DNA of 64,000 bases from positions 34,909,513 through 34,973,512 of the forward strand of contig NC_052507.1 of assembly GCF_014356525.2 (NCBI RefSeq), read 5' to 3'. A program made the position numbers and the translations under genes. This document shows positions 29,796 to 38,508 of this stretch, in pieces (positions within the stretch are counted from its first letter, which is position 1; each line of letters begins with the position of its first letter). This stretch comes from Nilaparvata lugens. Taxonomy: Eukaryota; Arthropoda; Insecta; Hemiptera; Delphacidae. The notes below the pieces were generated by a model. The model worked only from the letters and a program-made list of their open reading frames with translations. It ran no database searches and was not told where the DNA came from.

Positions 29796-30637
29796 CTTCA
29801 CATTGATATTTCGCATTGATATTATTAATTTTTTATTATTACTATTGGTAGCCTTTCGTACTAAGTTTTCAGAAACTTATTTAATTGATAATTTTACCAT
29901 TTCAAAATTGAAAATAAACCAACATGTTGTTGAAAGAATATTCAAAATCAAATTAACTAGGTATTGAAATATTTATTCCACTCTGAATGAACAATTAACG
30001 TTTTGTGTTACTTGGGCTGTCTCGTTCAGGCTATATTATGTTTGTCCAAGAGAATCCCTAGACAGATAAATATTGATGATCATCATAATATATTTATTAT
30101 ATTATCTGCTATTCTCCTAATTCAAAGAAGATTTCAGAGCTCAAGAAAAATAGGCATCTGTTATGTCGTCTGCAACGTTCAGCCATAGTTATAAATGTTT
30201 TTAAGTACAGAAGTTTTTATTAAGCCAGTTATAAATATTTTCAAGTACATAAGTTTTTTATTCAGCTACAGGTTACAAGCACTAAAGCAGCAAGTAACAA
30301 GCTAAAAGTTTCCTCTCAGTATTTTTATAGGCCTACATAGCCTATATTATAGAATTATGAGACTTGGAATTGTCTCTACTTTCCTTCATCGAAACTGGGT
30401 TTCTTATTATTCTTATTAGCCTTCTATTAATAGAATATTTTATTAACTTTGAACAATGAGGTACTAGTTTCGATTGTTACAAAGTAACCATTATAACAAT
30501 AACGGTGCTTAAAATCTAACAATTTTTCAGTTTGCAGAGCAAACCGATCTCACCAAATATTAAATTTTTCAATAATGGCAGCAAAATTGTCACCAACTTT
30601 CAGGGTTTACTGATTTTTCTTAATTCTTGTTTATTCT
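29796..30637. other. Gene-free spacer
   Basis: AT-rich, no family member recognised. A small imperfect duplication of TTATAAAT-TTTT-AAGTACA-AAGTTTTT lies at 30189-30262. Confidence 0.5.
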
Positions 30638-30638
30638 A

Positions 30639-30924
30639 AAGCTGGCCACTAACGGTAGAACATGCATGAACATAACACACATGCATGCATGTTTTCTTAT
30701 CAGCGAGAGACTTCTAACATAAATAATAAACAACCAATACCAATAAATAAACCATTGGAAAATAACAAATTAGGATAGAAAAATAATTTAACCTCAAATA
30801 GAGCGGCGAAGAAAAATTAACATAAAAATCGGAGATACGAAAACCTAACCTGAAAATATTTTGCTTGAAGCTGTGATGACGCAACATGTATATCAAACAA
30901 GTTCTATCGTTAGTGGCCAGCCTT
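30639..30924. repeat. MITE with 23-bp inverted repeats (GCTGGCCACTAACG)
   Basis: The left end AAGCTGGCCACTAACGGTAG and the inverted right end (30901-30924) agree at all but about two positions over 23 bases. A TGCATG-rich stretch (30661-30690) follows the left end. Flanks are TAA on the left and TTA on the right, not an exact duplication. Confidence 0.5.
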
Positions 30925-31043
30925 ACAAGTATAGGCTAGGTGGCTAGCTTTATCAGAGTGGAATATCAGTTTCAAAAATTAGTAGACAAAATAATTTTCT
31001 ATAAATTCATTATTCTTAAGAAAATTTGAATATGTAATTTTAA

Positions 31044-31222
31044 GCTGGGTTTACACCAAAATGTTAACTGGGTTTAACAAAATGTTAATAACTTAATCCT
31101 TATAGATTCCACAGATTGAACGGAACTTGACAAACACATATGTCCATCATGTGTATGATAAGTTATGTTCAATTTAATAGAATCCATAAGGATTAAGTTA
31201 TTATCTTTGGCATAAACGCAGC
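31044..31222. repeat. Complete foldback MITE, GCTGCGTTTACACC family, TTAA flanks
   Basis: GCTGGGTTTACACC at the left and CATAAACGCAGC at the right are inverted ends. The inner arms AATAACTTAATCCTTATAGA and GGATTAAGTTATT also pair. TTAA lies on both sides (31040-31043 and 31223-31226), suggesting a TTAA target. A further solo end of the family is at 31415-31437, and a truncated copy is in SMUG1 intron 1. Confidence 0.5.
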
Positions 31223-31547
31223 TTAATAATAATTGCACACGACAAGTTGTGCAATTCTTCCATCATTGAAAATTTTCAACAAGTTTAAAATAGTTAATTA
31301 ACTATAGTATACTGAATATAATGAAATCAATTTTTCAAGAAAAAATCACATTATTTAGCAACGTACATGCATGTGATGAATACTGGTTTAATACAGTTTT
31401 AAATGTATATTACAGCTGCGTTTACACCAAAGCTGTCCACAAATAGTTTTCTACAAAGAGATTTTATGCCATGAATATGTTGATGTTCTGAAATGTAGAG
31501 CAACGCAGTGGAAAACTTACCGCAAACTCAGTTGACGACTCTGGTGT

Positions 31548-31898
31548 GCCCGCCGCAAAGTAGACCCACGATAATCCACGCCACTCCAACCCACGCCGTG
31601 GAAGGTTTTGTAAACCATTACTATAGAATTTTTCATAATCAATCAGCTTGTATGTTCGTAGCCTTGTATGTTGCATGAAGAGTTGAAGATCAGCTTGTTC
31701 CGTTTCAAATACTATAAATTAATATTGTATCACAAAATTTCAAGTTACGAATCCGATTGAATGGTTTTAATCTCCAGCTGACAAGTGTATTATTCATTGC
31801 ATGCATTACACAGATGTCTGGAGAAGCCTAGCAAAAAAAACATCCCACGGCGTGGGTTGGAGTGGCGTGGATTAGCGTGGGTCTACTTTCCGGCGGGC
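31548..31898. repeat. Foldback element with 54-bp arms around an older repeat fragment
   Basis: 31548-31601 and the reverse complement of 31845-31898 differ at only two of 54 bases (GCCCGCCG, AAAGTAGACCCACG, TAATCCACGCCACTCCAACC). The 243-base interior contains a fragment of the dispersed family at 51640 (CATAATCAATCAGC; ACAAGTGTATTATTCATTGC), which makes the structure look like two arms with captured filler. Confidence 0.5.
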
Positions 31899-31916
31899 CT
31901 AAACTCGGCATAAGAG

Positions 31917-32146
31917 TTTCCGAGCTCGGGATTCAGCTAAGTTCTATCTAGACTTAAAACAGTTGGAGTCAGAAAATTGGCTTTCCGAATCGGGACGTAG
32001 TCGTAGTTTTTATGATAATCTTCATTTTCTCATTTCTACAATAAATTGGAAACGTTTTTCCTTGACGAAATGAAACATTCCTAAATAATTAAAAATAACT
32101 TAAGTCTATAAGTCTAGAACTTAGCTGAATCCCGAGCTCGGAAACC
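31917..32146. repeat. MITE with GAGCTCGGGATTCAGC inverted ends
   Basis: TTTCCGAGCTCGGGATTCAG (31917 onward) is inverted at 32110-32144, and the match continues through CTAAGTTCTA-CTAGACTT. It abuts the foldback element to its left with only about 18 bases between. A degraded copy is at 25170-25375. Confidence 0.5.
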
Positions 32147-33152
32147 GGCCCTCAGCTGTAGGCTATTATCATAATAATCCTTATTTTAATTATATTCAGG
32201 AATAATTTTTATGAATCAAATTTCCGGGACAGTAGGCCTAATAGATAAACACAATATTTGAAATGTACATAACTTTATTCATTTGATTCATAGAAAAATA
32301 GACTAGGCTAATCAATGAAGCAAATATTGTACGTAGTTCAGTATATTACAGACAAACATGAAAATATTTTACATAAATATATATTCTTTAGATAGTTTAA
32401 ACCATTTTTATAGAAAATCACAAACGTTAGATTTCTAATTTGGTAACATATGGCTTAATAACTGCTATGGAAATTGAAATAAAATCTGATGCAATTTGTA
32501 TGTGAAACATTTTCCATTTAAGCACAGCAGTTTCCTATTTTTAAAGGTAACGTAAATGAAGATGGATTAATAAATGCAAAAAGATAGTTTGATTTACAAT
32601 ACCAAGTAAAAAAACCTAAACATCATCCCTATTCAAAAAATTGAAAATATAGATCCTTATCGGCAATAATACTATTTTATTTGTAAAGAAATTATTGTTT
32701 CTGCAACGTAATATAAAATAAGTAGATGTGTTTGGAATAATATTAACGCGAAGCGTGAGTAATATTAATTAGGTACTACTGAGCCTACATGTCTACACAA
32801 TAATATAACAGTAATGGATTACTAATCATTTCAAATGACATTTGAATTTAAATACTACTTCTACCATTCAATTAAACCTTTGTAAGCCGGTGGGCTACGA
32901 TACCTATTTGATTTTCACATCTTGCAATGCATATTTTCATTATAGTGCATTTCCTTCATTTTCATCTTATTTGTTAATATAGTTTGGATTCTTCTACTCT
33001 TCGGAATATTTGAAAAACAAAGTTATTAATACTGTATTCAAAATAATAATTCACCAACCAAATAATCATCTACATTTGAGTGGAATGGTCAGCATCAAAT
33101 AATATCGCAAGAAACAGTTCTTTCAAAACAAAAAACTTAATAGATCACTACT
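32147..33152. other. Spacer downstream of HEXIM
   Basis: AT-rich and free of recognised repeats. It may include the distal part of the HEXIM 3' UTR: another reverse-strand AATAAA lies near 32272. Confidence 0.5.
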
Positions 33153-33158
33153 TTTATT
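33153..33158 (-). terminator. Candidate poly(A) signal for HEXIM
   Basis: AATAAA on the minus strand (TTTATT on plus), about 760 bases past the HEXIM stop. Other candidates exist further on, so the true 3' end is uncertain. 33180-33340, just inside, is rich in CAAGG/CCTTG words and contains an ACACGTGT palindrome. Confidence 0.5.
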
Positions 33159-33920
33159 TTTACAATAGTATAGTACTTGAAGCAAGGAATGGACGCGTTT
33201 CAAGGTGCTAGGTCGATCTTCAGAGCAGAAGGAGTACCTTGATAAACCTTGAGTATTAAGCAAGGTAACACGTGTTCCAGTACCAAGATAATCCTTGTTC
33301 ACGCTGAAGATGGGACAGTGCCATGAATCGCGTTCGGACTTGGCTCAAAATTTAAGTACCTACTGTACTGTTGAGTTTTTGCAAAAGGAACTCAGTTACT
33401 ATTAGATTATAAGTAGAAGAAAAACTTGAAAAAAATTATACGGTATTGAATTCGGACATAACATTTGGATTATTGTTCAATTAATTATTATCTTCTAAAC
33501 ATTTCAAATATAGGCTATCCAAGTTAATGACATTATAATAGTATAAAAATAGCATTTTTCATGCCCAATTCTGAGCAAGTCATAGTTTTTTTTTATGAAA
33601 AATTGATATTTCACTAAAAAGGATTATCCCTTATCAAACGAAGTTAGGTCTTTGAAAACGTCTTCTGTAGGCTACCAATCATCCTTGAAATTGTAATAAT
33701 TAAAAAACTTGCGATGCTTGTAACCTTTTGAGTATAGAGAGAAATCATTGATACTCATACTCAATTCTCAATGAATTAGTCTTGGGTGCTTGGATATAGC
33801 CTAATGGAAAAATCAAGGAAGTCGATTCAAAAATAAATTAACCTTATCATCAGAAAAATTTGTACAAAATAATATCAACACAATAATTTCTACAGTGGAA
33901 ACATTAGGGAGAGTACCTGC

Positions 33921-34928
33921 TCAGGTCATATCTTCTTTTTCCATGAAACTTTCAAGTGAATGATTTCCATTCACGATGACTTCTTCAGGGGCTTCTTTGA
34001 CGTTGGGTGAATTCCTTCCACTTCCTGATGTACGTGATGAAGTTGCTGATGAAGATGAGCTATCACTTTCAGAATCTAGAGTTTCTGAGTCCATAGAACT
34101 GTTTCGGGACTGAATCCTCTTCCGTAACCTCTCGTTCTCGGCCTCCAGTTGTTGATTGATCACTGACAGCCTTGATATTTCGTTTTCATAGTCGCGCTTA
34201 GATTTCACACGTACTTGAGCTTCATCCTCGCTTATTTTGTCGTCATCATTATTTCTGGAGTTCATTTTTTTCTGCAGAAAGTCAACCTTTTCTTCCAGCT
34301 GAATTAATTGTTGTATTAAATCGGCTTTGCTCATGGAAGCCAATGATTCAACGTGAAGATCTTTGTAGGTGTTGGAAAACTCTTTGGTTAGAAACTCAGT
34401 TTCGTCGTCGGGTGATGAATAAAAAAAGTCTTCAACAGAATCAGCACTTGTAAAACTAGAATCCCTAGCTCTCGCAGGTCGGTTTCCTACGGAATTTGGT
34501 GAATTTGGGGCTTCGACTTCGACGGATGTGTTTGTTTTTGTAAGAAGTCTTTCATCTAATCCTTGGAGATCGGTGTGATCGTTCATAAGAAACTGATTGG
34601 TATTGTAGGGAGCAACTGGCTGTCTATTTCTAAACTTAGAGATAGATCGTCGTTTCTGGTATTTTGAACGATTGGATGAATCTTCTTTGTTGTAGGGATT
34701 CTTCCTTTTTGGCTTACCTCGACGGGTTTTCTTCTTCCTTTCGTATCGCTCGCCATCCGCTAATTTCGCGGCTTGTTTTGAACTGTAGTTCCGATTCTCG
34801 CCACCAGATGGCGTTGCTGAGAGATTAATCTGATCTGTGCACTTTGCTATGGCGTTATTCGTCATGTTGTTTTCGACATTGTCCTTATTCGTCAACACTT
34901 CATTTTTCACAATATCACCCATGTTCAT
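33921..34928 (-). CDS. HEXIM: HEXIM, 7SK snRNA-dependent inhibitor of P-TEFb
   Basis: One intronless frame of 335 residues, as in vertebrate HEXIM genes. HEXIM binds 7SK RNA and then holds P-TEFb (CDK9-cyclin T) inactive, restraining RNA polymerase II pause release in the nucleus. Visible domains are: a low-complexity N-terminus; an Arg/Lys-rich RNA-binding motif (63-77, RKKKTRRGKPKRK); the invariant block PVAPYNTNQFLMNDH (104-118), whose PYNT is needed to inhibit CDK9; a Ser/Asp acidic stretch (160-180) that masks the basic motif in the free protein; then the cyclin T-binding and dimer coiled coil (178-275, EFSNTYKDLHVESLASMSKADLI followed by leucine heptads). A Ser-rich acidic tail (277-335) is longer than in human HEXIM1. 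Start: first ATG of the frame; a second ATG lies two codons on. The identification is firm. Confidence 0.5.
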   Translation of the reverse strand: MNMGDIVKNEVLTNKDNVENNMTNNAIAKCTDQINLSATPSGGENRNYSSKQAAKLADGERYERKKKTRRGKPKRKNPYNKEDSSNRSKYQKRRSISKFRNRQPVAPYNTNQFLMNDHTDLQGLDERLLTKTNTSVEVEAPNSPNSVGNRPARARDSSFTSADSVEDFFYSSPDDETEFLTKEFSNTYKDLHVESLASMSKADLIQQLIQLEEKVDFLQKKMNSRNNDDDKISEDEAQVRVKSKRDYENEISRLSVINQQLEAENERLRKRIQSRNSSMDSETLDSESDSSSSSATSSRTSGSGRNSPNVKEAPEEVIVNGNHSLESFMEKEDMT

Positions 34929-35250
34929 TACGCACTTTTTAACAAAATTAAACGTTCACATCACTCAAAATACAATCCGAATTAAGAGAGATTACGAGCT
35001 GAAAGTCACTTCACAAGCACGCCACGATAACTGTTCGACTGAGTGGTGTTCCCATTGCAGTGTTTAGTTCAGTAGTAAGCCGTTGGAGTTGGACTTTGGA
35101 GCGCTGCAGTCTTTACAGCTTTCTCCCTTCATCCATCGGATCCCCTCTCTCAGTTTTTAACATGCTCAATGGCCCTTTTCCTTTTGCTCTGTTTCTCTAG
35201 TGCAGGCAACATGCACAAAACGAGAGAACTTGTAATATTTTAGCAACCAG
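34929..35250 (-). promoter_or_regulatory. Upstream region of HEXIM
   Basis: The 5' flank is less AT-rich than its surroundings. On the minus strand TCAGTC at 35042-35037, 109-114 bases before the ATG, fits the insect initiator. 35110-35205 is pyrimidine-rich on plus (CTTTCTCCCTTCATCC, CCTTTTGCTCTGTTTCTC), that is GA-rich on the coding strand, like GAGA-type promoters. The transcription start is not proven. Confidence 0.5.
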
Positions 35251-35706
35251 CACATCAAGCAATTTCGGCATTAGATCATTTAGCAAAATATTTTTGATGC
35301 AAAGCTCAACGCTCACATTTTGGAATATTGAAATTTTTACATTAGAGAATCTCAAATACTCACTTTTTACAATACAAAATGAAAATCATCTTATACTTTT
35401 AAAATTGGACACCGAGTATATTTTTTGTGCCATACAATAATTTCACGGAAGTCCTCCAAGAAAAAAATCCAAGTTTCAATAAACTCTAAACTCTGCTCTC
35501 TTCCAATATTGTAGGCTACACTATCTTAGTACGGCACCGGTAGTGATAAGAAACTTAACTCGTAAATTACTGTCACGATATTAATCTTTTAAAATAGACA
35601 TGTAATTTAGTTTCAGTTGAACAGACTTTCGCAGTAAGTGGGCTAATTGAAACATGAGGCAAAAATTAGCAAATCACTTCTCATCTATCAATTTTGAAGA
35701 TAATTT

Positions 35707-35745
35707 TTGTAGTTGTAAACTGCAGTCAGCAGTTTACAACCACAA
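35707..35745. other. 17-bp near-perfect hairpin with 5-base loop
   Basis: TTGTAGTTGTAAACTGC (35707-35723), loop AGTCA, then the reverse complement with one mismatch (35729-35745). It is compact enough for a stable RNA or DNA hairpin but shorter than a usual miRNA precursor. Confidence 0.5.
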
Positions 35746-35862
35746 TATTTTCTTTATTAATATACAGTACCTAATTAATATGGAATAATATTGTACAATC
35801 ACATTTTTATATCCCTTATTTCACTCCATATCCAATCGAAAACGGTAACATTATTATTCTGT

Positions 35863-36142
35863 AACGTTAATGCACCGTGTTAGAGCCAATGAATGGCTGG
35901 CCCATACACACCGTCGTTAACGTAAGTATTACGTTGCTTTACCATACGTTAGTAATACGTTACCTTCTTTCAAACAAGTCACCTAAACGTTACTGTAACG
36001 CCTTTCCTTTTCGATTTCCGGTAGCGTTAGTATCACGTTTCTGGAGAACAATCCTGCAACGAGTACGTTTTGAATACGTTTTCAACTTCAACGTAAATTG
36101 TAACGATGCTTCAAGGGCAAGTCGTATATGTTTATGAGGAAC
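35863..36142. repeat. ACGT-rich pseudo-repetitive block
   Basis: ACGT occurs 11 times in 280 bases, mostly as TAACGTA, TTACGTT, ATACGTT or AACGTT, plus several GTAACG variants. Spacing is irregular, so it is not a clean tandem repeat. It contrasts sharply with the CpG-poor surroundings. It may be the interior of a MITE, but no inverted ends were found. Confidence 0.5.
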
Positions 36143-36239
36143 GTTTTTAAGCAGCAAGGCCACACTGCAAGTGCGCTATCGCGTCTAGAGAAATAAGAGA
36201 AGAAATCACTTGCATTATTTTTAAAATACCCACAGTATA

Positions 36240-36482
36240 AGAATGGATTCCCACATGTCAGTCCGAGTATCAGTTCCCAGTTCTGTCAGTTGCCAGTATC
36301 CGTGTCCGGTTCAGTGAAAATATTCTTCCCTTGAGTTCTAATTGGACTATTCTCACCCAGATGTCGCCGCTGAGTGGGAACGGTTTAGTACTCATATGGT
36401 AATAAATTCCCATTATTACTCATGGGAATAATATTTTCACTGAACTAGTCACTTATCAAATACTGATAAATGCGAATCCAGC
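36240..36482. repeat. Foldback repeat with TTCAGTGAAAATATT arms
   Basis: GGTTCAGTGAAAATATTCTT (36308) is inverted at 36424-36443. Outer arms TGGATTC (36243) and GAATCCA (36475) and a second inner arm TATCAGT/ACTGATA also pair. About 240 bp. Confidence 0.5.
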
Positions 36483-37260
36483 CTAATGCTGCTAGATGAT
36501 TGATTGACATTTTTGTACATCATCAAATTTCCTATCAAGTAGCCTAAAGCTGTCGATTGGCTTCCATTATTCTTCAAATAATAAACAAGGGCATTGCAAT
36601 ACAAAAATTCATTTAAAAAATGAGGAATATGATTCTAGTATTAATTGAAACTTTGTACTTATATTGAATAAAATATTGTGTAGGAAGTCGGAAATAGCTA
36701 TTATGCTCCTCATATTACTGTTAACATCATTACATCCTCTCCATTATTATAACAATTATTTGCGATTATATGACTCATCTATATTTTTTTAACCAGTCTA
36801 TAGATACATTAGCCACTCCAAAAGATTAGTCATTGTCTGAGTATAATTTCGTCAACCATCATAAGTATATTAAGGTCTAACCATCATTGCTACATTATTA
36901 TTATTATTATATTATTTAGAACATTATTGTAATGATGTAATGCTATACTATGTTACAACCCACTATAATTATCACAAATACTCACACGATTATCTCATTT
37001 GAAAATTGAAACGTGTAATGTGAGGTGATGGCCTGGGCGGTGCATTAATAGGAAAGTGGTAGCGGCTTTGAGTCGAGATGATCTTGTTGCAGGTGTTGGT
37101 TTACGGTACGTAATTAGTGGAGCTGTGATGAAGCACGACTCCGAATTTCCGAATAATCAGAATTCTGGTCTGACAAAAATTCAACTTACCTATCATTCTT
37201 CTCTCTTCTGTAGAAGTATTCCATACACTACTAGTAGAGATGAAATATTACTATATTTAA
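36483..37260. other. Gene-free spacer
   Basis: AT-rich with a short TTA run at 36896-36915. Nothing else recognised. Confidence 0.5.
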
Positions 37261-37266
37261 ATACTA

Positions 37267-37646
37267 TAGTGAGGTCCACGTTATAATGGCAGTGGAGATA
37301 GATAGGGGAACAACGTTGCCGATCCTCACTGTCTTGCCTTCTTGACGGTAGCTGATGCAGGTTTATTAAATGTAATTTTAATTGTTCATCTTCATTTAAA
37401 ATAATAAATTATATTTTATTAAGCAAGAAATTATATTTTTCATCAATTTCATTATGACTTTTCATAATTAGGATGAAATAATGAAATATGTTGTTAATTA
37501 ATTATTAATGCTACATTGTTAATAAAAGCGATCTGGCAATAGAGCACAGCGAGAAAGAGATAGCGCTATCCGCTTTGTTCAATGATAGACAAGGATAGCA
37601 ATACCATTGCTAATAAAACACTGTCATTATAACGTGGACCTCACTA
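37267..37646 (+). repeat. Mariner-type MITE, complete copy, TA target duplication
   Basis: Ends TAGTGAGGTCCACGTTATAA and its inverse (37617-37646, one mismatch in the first 30 bases), flanked by TA at 37265-37266 and 37647-37648. The 380-bp interior contains GGGGAACAACGTTGCCGATC and an AT-rich core. Shorter or truncated relatives are at 38294-38508 and 4768-5001. Confidence 0.5.
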
Positions 37647-37648
37647 TA

Positions 37649-37850
37649 GCAGGTAACCCGTGCTCTGCAAGGGTCTAAATGAAAACTTTATCTATTGAAA
37701 TCTTGAATAATTTAAAAATAGGCCTATAAACATCCTTGGTGGATTGAGAATCATATGCAACATTTCAAGTTGATCAGTCCAGTAGTTCAGACGTGATGAT
37801 GCGTCATTCGTGAATTTTCTATCTATTACTTGCATAAGCCGAATTTTTCC
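37649..37850 (-). repeat. Helitron-like repeat, reverse copy
   Basis: Reads on minus AATTCGGCTTATGCAAG, ATGACGCATCATCACGTCTG, TACTGGACTGATCAACTTG, and ends AGAGCACGGGTTACCTGCTA. That end is the family's hairpin-plus-CTGCTA end. The MITE at 37267-37646 sits immediately at this 3' end with no spacer, so the two insertions share a boundary. Confidence 0.5.
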
Positions 37851-38060
37851 TTTATTATATTATAGAAGATTACTATGGGAAAGTATTCTTTCCTCTATGC
37901 TACTAGGTAATAGGACCATCAGGAACCGTATTAAAATTGTGAAAGAATACATTTTGAGTGAATGGGGTTCGGAAAAGCTGGTAGCACTTTATCGATTTAT
38001 CAAGGGAAACCATATTTGCAACTTTAGTTGAAGAGGGGTGTCGCTTTCACAACTTTACCG

Positions 38061-38145
38061 TAGTGAGATTCACTTGAATGTGTCAGCATTGTTTTAATTG
38101 GAAGTGTTAATGCTATTCATACAGTTTGAAATAATTCTCACTGTT
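38061..38145. repeat. 85-bp foldback MITE, TAGTGAGATTCACTTGAA family
   Basis: TAGTGAGATTCACTTGAATG is loosely inverted by ACAGTTTGAAATAATTCTCA; the inner GTCAGCATT and AATGCTATTCAT also pair. The second copy at 44546-44631 has the same design. Confidence 0.5.
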
Positions 38146-38293
38146 AGCTGCAGACAGAATACACAATTACACTTTCAACTAGTAATTTTAAAGTCGTCTT
38201 AATGGGAACATTTATCGATAGAGTACTACAGTAGAGTGATTTCAAAGATTAGTACTGCATCATCCTATTTGTAAAAAAGTGAAAATATGCCTA

Positions 38294-38508
38294 TAGTGAG
38301 GTCCACGTTATAATGACAGTATTTCATCAACTTTAGTTTTGCTATCCTTGTCTATCATTCGACAAAGCCGGTGATACTATCCTTTTCTAGGTCCACAACG
38401 ATGACAATTATGTTTTTGACAGTGTAGAAATATAATTAATTAATGCAGAGAATCGGTATCGCTATTCTTCTATCTTTATTCACTGCCATTATAACGTGGA
38501 CCACACTA
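38294..38508 (+). repeat. Mariner-type MITE, 215-bp deletion variant
   Basis: Ends TAGTGAGGTCCACGTTATAA and GCCATTATAACGTGGACCAC match the family at 37267. The interior is shorter and partly different (a GACAAAGCCGGTGATACTAT stretch). TA lies on the left; the right-hand TA is altered. Confidence 0.5.
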
